Below, in pieces: positions 43,588-52,411 of a DNA stretch of 58,447 bases. The DNA is from an uncultured Clostridia bacterium (GTDB taxonomy: Bacteria > Bacillota > Clostridia > TANB77 > CAG-508). How positions within the stretch are numbered: the stretch's first letter is position 1; every line of letters starts with the position of its first letter. Under the pieces are notes generated by a model. The model saw nothing but the letters and a program-made list of their open reading frames with translations, was not told the DNA's origin and made no database searches. The stretch covers positions 1 to 58,447 of the forward strand of contig CANQEI010000008.1 in NCBI GenBank assembly GCA_947594845.1. Direction: 5' to 3'. A program made the position numbers and the translations under genes.

Positions 43588-43850
43588 AAAAAACAAAGAA
43601 AAAGAGGAGTACATTTATAACTACTAGAAAGAGAATAGAAGTTATTAGCTGAGAGCTTCTAATAGCAAGATAAATGGAAGTAGCTTTTGAGTTGATATGA
43701 TGAGAAATATAAAATAGTCATATCCGTATAAGATACGTTAAAATCTTTAAGAGAAGCCAAAATAATTTATGCCATAAAAGTGCATAATGGTAAATTAAGG
43801 TGGTACCACGAGTAAATTTCGTCCTTACAAAATGTAAGGGCGTTTTTTTT
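43588..43850 (+). ncRNA. T-box leader, probably tRNA-Val specific
   Basis: The 341-base gap after the TPR gene is a T-box riboswitch. It shows a Stem I region with an AGAGAA motif (near 43629-43634). The probable specifier GTA (Val) is at 43680-43682 within GAAGTAGC. The invariant T-box sequence AAGGTGGTACCACG is at 43797-43810. A terminator hairpin follows. It lets uncharged tRNA-Val switch on transcription of the two downstream genes, of which the second is valS. The 5' end is approximate. Confidence 0.93.
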
Positions 43851-43851
43851 A
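43820..43851 (+). terminator. T-box terminator
   Basis: CGTCCTTAC (43820-43828) pairs with GTAAGGGCG (43834-43842) followed by eight T. The T-box sequence just upstream can pair with the first arm to form the antiterminator. Confidence 0.9.
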
Positions 43852-43885
43852 TAATATAAGAAAAAATCAAAAAAGGAGTAAAAAT

Positions 43886-44368
43886 ATGCCTGGATATGCA
43901 ATACACATAGCAATAGCAAATAAGTACATATGGAATCATCCACGAGTCAATAACATAAAAGAATTTATAAATGGTGTCATTGCACCAGACTTAACAGATG
44001 ACAAAAATGAAACACACTACAGTAAATCTGGAAGTGCACACACAAATTTATTAGCTTTCTTAGAAAGCAATGAGATAGATACAAGTTTTAATCAAGGATA
44101 TTTTCTGCACTTAATAACAGATTATTTGTTTTATAATAAATATTTTACAAATTATAGTAAAGATTTATATGAAGACTATGATATTTTAAACAAAGAGATA
44201 ATTGAAAAATATAAAGTTGTATTACCAACAGAAGTTGAAAAATATGTGAATTTTAAGTCAGGAAAATTGAAAATTCTTGAAAGAGAAAAACTAGAAAATA
44301 TGATAAAAGAAATTTCAGAAAAAAGTTTAGAGGAATATAAGGAAGAAATTTTAGGAGGTAAACTATGA
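43886..44368 (+). CDS. Zinc-dependent phospholipase C-like metal hydrolase
   Basis: A 160-residue protein with the motif pattern of the zinc-dependent phospholipase C/HD-like hydrolase group. It has MPGYAIHIAIANKYI (residues 1-15, His7), NGVIAPDLTDDKNETHYS (near 31-48) and QGYFLHLITDYLF (near 72-84, His and Asp). These His/Asp residues are candidate metal ligands. The substrate is unknown, and there is no signal peptide, so it is cytoplasmic. It lies between the T-box leader and valS and overlaps valS by 4 bases, so it is under the same tRNA-dependent control. Confidence 0.82.
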   Translation: MPGYAIHIAIANKYIWNHPRVNNIKEFINGVIAPDLTDDKNETHYSKSGSAHTNLLAFLESNEIDTSFNQGYFLHLITDYLFYNKYFTNYSKDLYEDYDILNKEIIEKYKVVLPTEVEKYVNFKSGKLKILEREKLENMIKEISEKSLEEYKEEILGGKL

Positions 44369-47043
44369 TAAAAAAACTAAATGATAAACTTGAACCAAAA
44401 GAATTTGAAGAAAAAATATACGAAGATTGGGAGAAAAAAGGATATTTTAAGCCAGTACAAGGAAGAAAAAATGAAACTTATTGTATTATGATGCCACCAC
44501 CAAATGTAACAGGAAAACTACATATGGGGCATGCCTTAGATGATACACTTCAAGATATTTTAATCAGATTTAAAAGAATGCAAGGATATAAAACATTATG
44601 GCTTCCAGGCTCTGACCATGCTGCAATATCAACTGAAATGAAAGTTGTACAAAAATTGAAATCAGAAGGAAAAAATAAACAAGAATTAGGAAGAGAAAAA
44701 TTTTTAGAAGAAGCATGGGCATGGACAAAAGAGTATGGAGGAATTATACAAAAGCAACAAAGAAAATTGGGATGTTCATGTGATTGGGAAAGAAATAGAT
44801 TTACATTAGATGAAGGAATGTCTGAAGCAGTTTTAGAGCAATTTATTAGATTATACAATAAAGGACTAATTTATAGAGGAAAAAGAATGGTAAATTGGTG
44901 CACAAGCTGTAATACATCAATTTCAGATGCAGAAGTTGAATATAAAGAAGAAGCATCTCATTTATGGCATATAAGATATAAAATAACAGGAACAGAAGAT
45001 AAGTATATTGAAGTTGCAACAACTAGACCAGAGACAATGCTAGGAGATACAGCAGTAGCAGTACATCCAGATGATGAAAGATATAAAGATTTGGTAGGAA
45101 AAACATGTATTTTACCAATAATGAATAAAGAAATACCAATAATTGCTGATGAATTTGTTGAAAAAGAATTTGGAACAGGTTGTGTAAAAATTACACCTGC
45201 ACATGACATGAATGATTATCAAGCTGGATTAAGACATAATCTAGAAATAATAGAAGTTTTTGATGAAAATTTTAAAATGGGAAATTTAGTTCCTGAATAT
45301 AAAGGAATGGAACTAACAGAGGCACGTAAAAAAATAGTAGAAAAACTTGACGAAATAGGAGCATTAGTAAAAACAGAAGATTATACTCATAATGTAGCAA
45401 AATGTGAAAGATGTAAAAGTACAATAGAACCAAAAGTATCTACACAATGGTTTGTAAATATGAAAGAATTAGCAAAAAGAGCAGCCGACAGTGTAAGAAA
45501 TGGTGAGGTTAGGTTTATTCCACAAAGATATGAAAAACAATATTTTAATTGGTTAGATAATATACAAGACTGGTGTATTTCACGTCAATTATGGTGGGGA
45601 CACAGAATACCAGCATATTATTGTAAAGAATGCGGAAATATTATTGTATCAAAAACACAACCAGAAAAATGTGATAAATGTGGAAACACAAAACTAGTTC
45701 AAGATGAAGATACATTAGACACATGGTTTAGCTCTGCTTTATGGCCATTTTCAACATTAGGTTGGCCAAATACAGAATCAGAAGATTATAAGGAATTTTA
45801 TCCAACACAAACATTAGTAACAGGGTTTGACATTATAACATTTTGGATTTCTAGAATGATGACACAAGGACTAGAACTTACTGATAAACCACCATTTAAA
45901 GATGTTTTAGTACACGGAATTGTAAGAGATGAAAAAGGTAGAAAAATGTCTAAAACTCTTGGAAATGGAATTGATCCATTAGACATTATTGAGAAATACG
46001 GAACAGATAGCTTAAGATTCTCTTTATTATCAGGAACAACAATGGGAAATGACATAAGATTCATGCCAGATAAATTAGAGCAAGCTTCAAATTTTGCAAA
46101 TAAAATTTGGAATGCAGCTAAATTTGTAATTAGTAATTCAGCAGACGAAGAAAAGGTAAGAAAATTCTGCTATGAAGCTTTTGAAAAAAATAAAGCATAT
46201 GACCCAGCATATTTCAAAATAGAAGATAAATGGATTTTAAATAAATTTGATAAATTAGTAGTAGATGTTACAAAAAATATTGAAAACTATGATTTAGGAA
46301 TAGCACTAGACAAAATTTATAATTTTATTTGGAATGAATTTTGTGATTGGTATATTGAAATGGTAAAAACAAGAATATATAGTGAAGAAGACGAAATAAA
46401 AGTACCTGTAACAGATGTACTTAACCACATTCTAGCATCTTCATTAAAATTATTACATCCATTTATGCCATTTATTACTTCAGAAATATACAAAAATCTT
46501 ATAGTATTTGGAACAGAAGATTTAATAGTTGCAAAATGGCCTGATATCAGAGAAAAATTTGTATTTGATCAAGAGGAAGATTTTATTGAAAAAATCAAAA
46601 AAATAATAGTAGAAATCAGAAATATTAGAACACAGAAAAATGTACATCCAAGCAAAAAAACGAAGTTAATAATAGTAACTGACAAATATGAAAAAGAAAT
46701 AAAAGAATCAGAAGAATTTTTACAAAAACTAGGATTTAGCAATGAAATTATAATTCAAAAACAAGAAAAAGACATACCAGAAAATGCAATTTCTATAGCC
46801 GTAGATGATATAAAAGTATTTATACCTTTTGAAGAATTAGTAGATATACAAGAAGAAGTTGAAAGACTAGAAAATGAAAAGAAAAGATTAGAATCAGAAG
46901 TAGAAAGATGTGAGAAAATGTTGTCTAATCAAGGATTTATTTCAAAGGCACCAGAGAAGAAGATAAATGAAGAAAAAGAAAAACTTGAAAATTATAAAAA
47001 TATGCTAAAAAGCGTAAATCAAAGATTAAAAAACATGAAATAA
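44365..47043 (+). CDS. valS: Valyl-tRNA synthetase
   Basis: An 892-residue class I aminoacyl-tRNA synthetase that charges tRNA-Val. The HIGH-type signature is PNVTGKLHMGHALDD (near residues 45-59), and the KMSKS-type signature is GRKMSKTLGNGIDP (near 528-541). The CP1 editing domain includes TTRPETMLGDTAVAVHP (near 217-233). A zinc-like cluster CERCKST and CKECGNI is seen in the insertions. A long C-terminal coiled coil (about 825-892) is typical of ValRS. It has an AGGAGG ribosome site and a T-box leader upstream. Confidence 0.97.
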   Translation: MIKKLNDKLEPKEFEEKIYEDWEKKGYFKPVQGRKNETYCIMMPPPNVTGKLHMGHALDDTLQDILIRFKRMQGYKTLWLPGSDHAAISTEMKVVQKLKSEGKNKQELGREKFLEEAWAWTKEYGGIIQKQQRKLGCSCDWERNRFTLDEGMSEAVLEQFIRLYNKGLIYRGKRMVNWCTSCNTSISDAEVEYKEEASHLWHIRYKITGTEDKYIEVATTRPETMLGDTAVAVHPDDERYKDLVGKTCILPIMNKEIPIIADEFVEKEFGTGCVKITPAHDMNDYQAGLRHNLEIIEVFDENFKMGNLVPEYKGMELTEARKKIVEKLDEIGALVKTEDYTHNVAKCERCKSTIEPKVSTQWFVNMKELAKRAADSVRNGEVRFIPQRYEKQYFNWLDNIQDWCISRQLWWGHRIPAYYCKECGNIIVSKTQPEKCDKCGNTKLVQDEDTLDTWFSSALWPFSTLGWPNTESEDYKEFYPTQTLVTGFDIITFWISRMMTQGLELTDKPPFKDVLVHGIVRDEKGRKMSKTLGNGIDPLDIIEKYGTDSLRFSLLSGTTMGNDIRFMPDKLEQASNFANKIWNAAKFVISNSADEEKVRKFCYEAFEKNKAYDPAYFKIEDKWILNKFDKLVVDVTKNIENYDLGIALDKIYNFIWNEFCDWYIEMVKTRIYSEEDEIKVPVTDVLNHILASSLKLLHPFMPFITSEIYKNLIVFGTEDLIVAKWPDIREKFVFDQEEDFIEKIKKIIVEIRNIRTQKNVHPSKKTKLIIVTDKYEKEIKESEEFLQKLGFSNEIIIQKQEKDIPENAISIAVDDIKVFIPFEELVDIQEEVERLENEKKRLESEVERCEKMLSNQGFISKAPEKKINEEKEKLENYKNMLKSVNQRLKNMK

Positions 47044-47060
47044 ATTAATAAACAAAGTGA

Positions 47061-47092
47061 ACGGACGGGTAAAAACCCGTCCGTTTTTTTTA
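47061..47092 (+). terminator. Terminator of the valS operon
   Basis: ACGGACGGGT (47061-47070) / ACCCGTCCGT (47075-47084), a GC-rich stem followed by T (47084-47091). Confidence 0.9.
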
Positions 47093-47102
47093 TCATGTGC
47101 TA

Positions 47103-48860
47103 TCATTTGAAATCCAATTTAGTAACAGTCGCAACCTCAGGATCTGTCGACATATGATACTCGATTGAAACCTCAGCACCGATGACAAGTTTTATGGGTT
47201 GCTTATTATTTCTTTCAATGGATGACATAAAAATCAAATCATCAGTCGAATCCAGCAAGAAGTAATAATAAGTGTATCCTTCAAGTTGAGCTGTTTGAAC
47301 TTCAACAACATGACCATCGGCAGAATGAGTTTCAGCAATAGTTGTATCATCAGAAGGATCGTTAATATCAGCCATGCCAAGGCGACTTCTGTATTTAGAA
47401 ATAGCCTCATCAATTGTGTTAGCTTCTACAACAATCGAATACTGAGCGACATTGCATAAAGCATACTTTTGCACAAGCCCAGCACCATCTTTCAATGTCA
47501 TGAAATATGTTTCAATCCCATCGACATTAATAATAGTTGGAAAGGACGCTGAATAGCGCAAATTTTGTACTAAACCTTCAGCCGCAGCCTGTGCAGATGC
47601 TTCTTCAGAACCACTCACATTATAAAACTTGGCTTTACCTGTTTTGGGACTGATAAGAACAAACCCAATAATAGTTTCTGCCTTGTTAGTAGGAGTAATA
47701 CCTGTGTAGAAGACAATTTCTCCAGTGCTGGTAAGAATAGAGTTATAACCATCAAAAGGAGTATACTCATTATTTTGCCCATTGTCTTCATCTTCTCTAA
47801 CACTATCGCGATAAGCATATGCTGTGCGATATTTTTTTGTGTTTGAGAAATTGAAGTAACCATTTTGCAGACCATAATGGTCTTTAAGAAGATTCATTAA
47901 GTAGCTCACGCTATGGACATGATCAACCCACTGAGGAAGATCACCAATTGCATATTCTACAGATTCACCAGTAACTGCATCTGTTATCACAGCAGTATTT
48001 TCTAACATTCCTCCACGAAGTCCAATGTGAGAAGTTTTTACAGCAGTAATCCAGAAAGGATTTCCATTGTCATCAACTTCAAAAAAGGATTTAGAAAAAA
48101 TATATGATGGATACTGACTGTGAAGATGTCTTGATAAATCTTTACTAAAATACGCATCAGGTGAAAAAATCATAGGTACTTGAAGTTCAACATACTGAGC
48201 ATTTTGCGTTTTGGCATTAACCAACACATAACCAGGAATACTACCAGCTTTATTTGCTTGAAAGAATCCACTGTACTCTAAAGGAGAAATACGATATTCT
48301 TCTCCATTTATTGATACAAGATTGTATTCATCATCTACTTCATACCAAGAAGCATTTGCAATATTACCTATAGTACGATCACCAAGGCGCTGAGCGGTTT
48401 TTACATCAACAGATACAATATCCGAAGAATTTGCACTGATGACATCCTGATTGAAATTCCCATCTTCTATTTGCAGGAGATTACTGTACGTTTCTGAATT
48501 GAACATTCTCCAAGATGGAATCGATGTTATAAGGATACTAATAATCCAAATAACGCCAAAGACTAATGCTACTACTGCAATGGGGTAAACACTGAATACT
48601 TTACCGATTTTTTGCTTGAGTGTGTCCATACGCCAAAGACCTAATTCGCTACTCCCTGAAACACGAAAACAAATGAATCCAACGAGCAAGTTGACAAGAA
48701 TGGCAAGAAAAGCCATAAAGACAACAAACCACCAGAATTCCAATGAATGAATGTTCCAGGGCGGAAGCAGGAGATAGTTGAACAGAGCAATCAGAGCGAG
48801 CACAATGATTGCTGAAATCACTACTCCTAACCGGTTGACGAGATTGAGTTTTTTAGCCAT
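47103..48860 (-). CDS. Large membrane protein with extracytoplasmic domain, foreign composition
   Basis: A 585-residue protein with three N-terminal membrane helices (about residues 11-32, 42-66 and 92-113). A large outside domain follows (about 115-585), beta-rich with aromatic residues. The only partly suggestive segments are LPQWVDHVHSVSYLMNLLKDHYG and an ASAQAAAEG stretch. I do not recognise the family. Base composition is higher in GC than its neighbours (24 of 60 at 48001-48060). A promoter (48920-48948) with a palindrome at its start point precedes it. The ribosome site is GAGAGG. It appears to be acquired as a single regulated gene. Confidence 0.82.
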   Translation of the reverse strand: MAKKLNLVNRLGVVISAIIVLALIALFNYLLLPPWNIHSLEFWWFVVFMAFLAILVNLLVGFICFRVSGSSELGLWRMDTLKQKIGKVFSVYPIAVVALVFGVIWIISILITSIPSWRMFNSETYSNLLQIEDGNFNQDVISANSSDIVSVDVKTAQRLGDRTIGNIANASWYEVDDEYNLVSINGEEYRISPLEYSGFFQANKAGSIPGYVLVNAKTQNAQYVELQVPMIFSPDAYFSKDLSRHLHSQYPSYIFSKSFFEVDDNGNPFWITAVKTSHIGLRGGMLENTAVITDAVTGESVEYAIGDLPQWVDHVHSVSYLMNLLKDHYGLQNGYFNFSNTKKYRTAYAYRDSVREDEDNGQNNEYTPFDGYNSILTSTGEIVFYTGITPTNKAETIIGFVLISPKTGKAKFYNVSGSEEASAQAAAEGLVQNLRYSASFPTIINVDGIETYFMTLKDGAGLVQKYALCNVAQYSIVVEANTIDEAISKYRSRLGMADINDPSDDTTIAETHSADGHVVEVQTAQLEGYTYYYFLLDSTDDLIFMSSIERNNKQPIKLVIGAEVSIEYHMSTDPEVATVTKLDFK

Positions 48861-48900
48861 GATAAGCCTCTCTTTCTGGGAATTATCCCTAAAAAATAGT

Positions 48901-48914
48901 TGTTCATGTGAACA
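48901..48914. promoter_or_regulatory. Palindrome at the start of the 48860 gene, candidate operator
   Basis: TGTTCATGTGAACA: two 6-base arms around TG. It covers the expected transcription start of the minus-strand promoter just above it, a position where a repressor would block transcription. Confidence 0.55.
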
Positions 48915-48919
48915 TAATT

Positions 48920-48948
48920 ATTATATCATTAATTATGTAAACATTCAA
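48920..48948 (-). promoter_or_regulatory. Promoter of the 48860 membrane protein gene
   Basis: On the minus strand, TTGAAT (48948-48943), 17-base spacer, TATAAT (48925-48920). Confidence 0.7.
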
Positions 48949-48988
48949 TAAGCTGTCGAAAAAGGTCTTAAATCTGCCAAAATTCGTC

Positions 48989-49016
48989 AAAGGAAAAAAA
49001 GGCAAAAAGAAAGAAT
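48989..49016 (+). promoter_or_regulatory. Sigma-H-type promoter of the spoIIA operon
   Basis: AAAGGAAAA (48989-48997), 12-base gap, AAAGAAT (49010-49016), which fits the sigma-H pattern RnAGGAwWW-N11/12-RnnGAAT at every fixed position. It lies ahead of spoIIAA, the same arrangement as in Bacillus, where sigma-H and Spo0A drive this operon. Confidence 0.65.
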
Positions 49017-49048
49017 ATAAAATGTATAAATTTCTAATGGAGGAGTAT

Positions 49049-49384
49049 ATGAAAATAAATTTTGATGAGAAGGACAAGCTCTTGAATTTAGAGATTGATG
49101 AAGAGATAGACCATCACAGAGCAGAAAATTTAAGGAGGATAGCAGATTATGAAATTCAAAGACGTAATCCTAGAAAAGTTATACTTGATTTTAATAATGT
49201 TTTTTTTATGGATAGTGCCGGCATCGGAATGGTAATAGGCAGATATAAAACTGCATCAATGATTGGGGCAAAGTTAGAAATGAAAAATGTAAAAAAAAAT
49301 ATTAGAAAAGTTTTTGAAATGACAGGCATATTAAAAATAATTCCAATAGTAGGGGAGGAGAAGAATAATGAAAAAACAATATGA
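49049..49384 (+). CDS. spoIIAA: Anti-sigma F factor antagonist SpoIIAA
   Basis: A 111-residue STAS-domain protein that frees sigma-F by binding SpoIIAB. The phosphorylation site is Ser56 in FMDSAGIGMVIGRYK, with the family's usual second Ser replaced by Ala. The frame opens at 49022, but GGAGG at 49039-49043 is right for the ATG at 49049, and that gives the family's normal length. It is followed by spoIIAB with a 17-base overlap, and a sigma-H-type promoter lies just upstream. Confidence 0.95.
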   Translation: MKINFDEKDKLLNLEIDEEIDHHRAENLRRIADYEIQRRNPRKVILDFNNVFFMDSAGIGMVIGRYKTASMIGAKLEMKNVKKNIRKVFEMTGILKIIPIVGEEKNNEKTI

Positions 49385-49820
49385 TAATGAAATGAAATTA
49401 GAAATATTAAGTAAATCATGTAATGAAGCTTTTTCAAGAATTGCAGTGTCTGCATTTGCGGCACAACTAGATCCTACAATTGAAGAATTATCAGACATAA
49501 AAACGGCAGTTTCAGAAATAGTTACAAATGCTATAATTCACGCTTATGACAGTAATGATGAAATAATAACTATTCACGGAATGATAAATGAAAATACATT
49601 AACAATTGAAATATCGGATACAGGAAAAGGAATAGAAGATATAGAAATGGCAAAAAAGCCATTATATACAACAAAAGCTGAACTTGAAAGATCAGGAATG
49701 GGATTTACAATTGTAGAAACATTTATGGATGAATTAAAAATAGAATCGATTTTAGGATTAGGTACCAAAATTACAATGAAAAAGATAATACAAAAAGAAG
49801 AAAATTTAATTGAAAGTTAG
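49368..49820 (+). CDS. spoIIAB: Anti-sigma F factor / serine kinase SpoIIAB
   Basis: A 150-residue GHKL-family protein kinase that holds sigma-F inactive and phosphorylates SpoIIAA. The ATP-binding N box is IKTAVSEIVTNAIIHAY (near residues 44-60), G1 is DTGKGIED (near 84-91) and G2 is SGMGFTIVE (near 107-115). Length is typical. It overlaps spoIIAA by 17 bases and is followed by sigF after 12 bases, the standard spoIIA operon order. Confidence 0.95.
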   Translation: MKKQYDNEMKLEILSKSCNEAFSRIAVSAFAAQLDPTIEELSDIKTAVSEIVTNAIIHAYDSNDEIITIHGMINENTLTIEISDTGKGIEDIEMAKKPLYTTKAELERSGMGFTIVETFMDELKIESILGLGTKITMKKIIQKEENLIES

Positions 49821-49832
49821 AGGAAAATAATT

Positions 49833-50552
49833 TTGTATGAAACTACAATAGAGGAAATCCTAGAAGCACAAAGAGGTAACACAGAAATATTAAATAGTAT
49901 TGTAGAAAGAAATGCAAGATTAATTTGGAGCGTAGTAAAGAGATTTCAAAATAGAAAATATGATGTAGAAGATTTATTTCAAATAGGTGCTATAGGATTA
50001 ATAAAATCAATAAAAAAATTTGATGATCATTATAATGTGAAATTATCTACATTTGCAGTACCGTATATTTTAGGAGAAATAAAAAAATTTTTAAGAGATG
50101 ATGGATTTATAAAAGTTAGCAGAAGCCTAAAAGAATTAAATACAAAAATAAATATATTAAAAAAGGAATATGAGAATAAGGGAAAAGAATTGACAATAGA
50201 ATGCATAGAAAAGGAATTAAAAGAAACAAAAGAAAACATATTAATGGCAATGGAAATAGATAATAATATTAAATCAATGGATGAAGAAACAAATGAAGAA
50301 AATAAAAGTAATAACTTATATAATCAAGTAAAAATTGAAAGTCATGAAGATGAATCAATTAGAAAAATAATTTTGAAACAAGAATTGGAAAGACTAAATG
50401 AAAAAGAAAGAAATATAATTATATTAAGATACTTTTACAATAAAACACAAGAAGAGATTGCCCAAAAGTATGGAATCAGTCAAGTGCAAGTATCTAGAAT
50501 AGAAAAGAAAATATTACTCAAAATGAAAGCAAACATAAAGGAGAGAATTTGA
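49833..50552 (+). CDS. sigF: RNA polymerase sigma factor SigF
   Basis: A 239-residue sigma factor of the SigF/SigB/SigG type. Region 2 is seen in DVEDLFQIGAIGLIKSIKKFD (near residues 46-66) and FAVPYILGEIKKFLRDDG (near 76-93). A C-terminal region 4 helix-turn-helix (KTQEEIAQKYGISQVQVSRIEKKIL, about 207-231) follows. In the forespore it starts the compartment-specific program. Start is TTG at 49833 after AGAGGAAA; the nearby ATG is out of frame. It follows spoIIAB, and its stop overlaps the spoIID start. Confidence 0.95.
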   Translation: MYETTIEEILEAQRGNTEILNSIVERNARLIWSVVKRFQNRKYDVEDLFQIGAIGLIKSIKKFDDHYNVKLSTFAVPYILGEIKKFLRDDGFIKVSRSLKELNTKINILKKEYENKGKELTIECIEKELKETKENILMAMEIDNNIKSMDEETNEENKSNNLYNQVKIESHEDESIRKIILKQELERLNEKERNIIILRYFYNKTQEEIAQKYGISQVQVSRIEKKILLKMKANIKERI

Positions 50553-51559
50553 AAAAATTTTTTTATAAAAATTTTCTTATGTATTTAATAATAACAATTT
50601 TATCACTATTATTAATACCAATATGTTTTACTAAAAAGTTTAAAATAGAAAAAGCTGTAATTATTGAAAATACTCAAAATAATATGACAGAAATTAATTA
50701 CGACATAGAGGAAAAACCAATAAAATTATTACATAAATCAGATAATTCTATAGAAGAATTAGGTTTAGAAGAATATTTAATAAATGTTGTTTCAGGTGAA
50801 ATGCCTGTAGACTATGAATTCGAAGCATTAAAAGCACAAGCAATTGTTGCTAGAACCTATACTTTATATCAAATTGAAAATAGTAAAAAACATGAAAATG
50901 CAGATATATGTGATGATTCGAATTGCTGCCAGGCATGGGTTTCAAAAGAAAAAAGATTTGAAAGATGGCAAGAGAATCAAGAAGAAAAATGGGAAAAAAT
51001 CAAAGATGCAGTATATTCATGTGCTGGTGAAATAATAACATATGAAGGAAAGCCTATAGATGCATTTTTTCATTCAAATAGTGGCGGAAAAACTGAGATA
51101 CCAATAAACGTATGGGGAGGATCAAACTTCCCATATTTGCAAGTAGTTGAAACAGTAGGAGAAGATGAATATAGCCAATACTATTCAGAAAGGGAATTTA
51201 CATTACAAGAAGTCGAGAAGAAAATGAAAGACAATTATAAAGATTTTTCAATAAATTGGAATGATAATGATGCAATTTCAATTTTAGAATATACAGAAAG
51301 TTCAAGAATTAAAACTATAAAAATTGGAAACAAAAATATTTCAGGAGTAGAAGCAAGAAAAATATTTGAATTAAAATCATCAAATTTTACATTTGAAAAA
51401 AATGGAACTAATATTAAATTTAAAGTAATTGGGTATGGGCATGGAGTCGGATTAAGCCAAACAGGAAGCAATACACTGGCAAAACAAGGAAAAAATTATG
51501 AAGAAATAATAAATTATTATTATAAAGATGTAAAAATAGAAAAGATAAAAAATAATTAA
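50549..51559 (+). CDS. spoIID: Stage II sporulation protein D
   Basis: A 336-residue peptidoglycan lytic transglycosylase that drives engulfment of the forespore together with SpoIIM/SpoIIP. A signal-anchor helix lies at residues about 10-28. The catalytic segment is EYLINVVSGEMPVDYEFEALKAQAIVARTYTL (near 74-105, catalytic Glu in the SGEMP). Zinc-binding Cys pairs and the AFFHSNSGGKTE motif (near 171-182) follow, with GYGHGVGLSQTG (near 299-310). The start is TTG at 50549, overlapping the sigF stop, with AAAGGAG ahead. SpoIID works in the mother cell, so its place inside the spoIIA operon is unusual. Confidence 0.95.
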   Translation: MKKFFYKNFLMYLIITILSLLLIPICFTKKFKIEKAVIIENTQNNMTEINYDIEEKPIKLLHKSDNSIEELGLEEYLINVVSGEMPVDYEFEALKAQAIVARTYTLYQIENSKKHENADICDDSNCCQAWVSKEKRFERWQENQEEKWEKIKDAVYSCAGEIITYEGKPIDAFFHSNSGGKTEIPINVWGGSNFPYLQVVETVGEDEYSQYYSEREFTLQEVEKKMKDNYKDFSINWNDNDAISILEYTESSRIKTIKIGNKNISGVEARKIFELKSSNFTFEKNGTNIKFKVIGYGHGVGLSQTGSNTLAKQGKNYEEIINYYYKDVKIEKIKNN

Positions 51560-51625
51560 GTCCTTTCGTATATTTTTAGAAAAAATGTAAATACTGGTAA
51601 TAACAATAAAATATAGGAGGGAAAA

Positions 51626-52366
51626 ATGAGCGGAAAAAGATATGTAAGTTCAAGTTTAGATAAACAAAAAATATATTATATTATGGGAGTATGTGCCCTT
51701 ATAGCACTTATAATTTTAATTTTTGGACTTTCTCTATATAGAACAAAACAAAAAGCAAATATTGAAATCTCAGAAATAGAAAATATAACTCCTTCTGATG
51801 CAGCAATAGTAAGTACAACAGAAGATAAATCAATCAATGAAGTAGAAAATGAAAATAAAATAAATACAATACCAACAAAAACAATTAATGAAATAATTAC
51901 ACCTGAACCAAAAAAAGAAATTACTCCAGAAGTAGAAGAAACGAAGCCAATAGAATTACATTTTTCAGTCCCAGTAAAAGGAGAAATTCTAAAAGACTAT
52001 GCAGATTCAAGTTTAGTATATTCGGAGACATTAAAAGAGTGGACAGTGCACTTAGGAATAGATATTAAAGCTGAAAAAGGAAGTGCAGTAGTTGCATCAG
52101 AGCAAGGAACTGTAGAATCAATAAAAAATGATCCAAGATATGGAACTACTATAACACTAGTACATGAAAATGGATTTAAAACAATTTATTCAAATTTATT
52201 GTCTGCAGATTTTGTATCAGAGGGACAAACTGTAAAGAAAGGACAAACTATAGGATCAGTAGGTGATAGTGCAGCTTTTGAAATTTCAGATGAGCCTCAC
52301 CTTCATTTTGAAATGGAAAAAGACGGAGAAACAGTTAATCCATCTAACCATTGGGAAAAAGAATAA
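51626..52366 (+). CDS. spoIIQ: M23/LytM peptidase, SpoIIQ-like
   Basis: A 246-residue membrane-anchored protein. One membrane helix lies at about residues 15-38, then a low-complexity Glu/Thr/Ile/Pro linker. A LytM/M23 domain follows (about 135-246) with HLGIDIKAEKGS (His and Asp) and PHLHFEM (His-x-His). These are the zinc ligands, so it is probably an active peptidase like the clostridial SpoIIQ, unlike the Bacillus protein, which lost one ligand. SpoIIQ links the forespore to SpoIIIAH in the mother cell. AGGAGGG lies ahead of the ATG, and spoIID is its upstream neighbour. Confidence 0.9.
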   Translation: MSGKRYVSSSLDKQKIYYIMGVCALIALIILIFGLSLYRTKQKANIEISEIENITPSDAAIVSTTEDKSINEVENENKINTIPTKTINEIITPEPKKEITPEVEETKPIELHFSVPVKGEILKDYADSSLVYSETLKEWTVHLGIDIKAEKGSAVVASEQGTVESIKNDPRYGTTITLVHENGFKTIYSNLLSADFVSEGQTVKKGQTIGSVGDSAAFEISDEPHLHFEMEKDGETVNPSNHWEKE

Positions 52367-52371
52367 AAAAG

Positions 52372-52411
52372 AAAAACACAAAATATATTATTTTGTGTTT
52401 TTGCTTTTTAT
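52372..52411 (+). terminator. Terminator of the spoIIA-spoIID-spoIIQ cluster
   Basis: AAAAACACAAAAT (52374-52386) / ATTTTGTGTTTTT (52391-52403) with T-rich tail. Overlaps the end of the converging PAP2 gene. Confidence 0.8.

Noticed and set aside
51568..51610. Sigma-F-like promoter before spoIIQ (GTATA and GGTAATAACA)
   Set aside because: The two boxes are 23 bases apart, against the usual 14-16, so the match does not hold.
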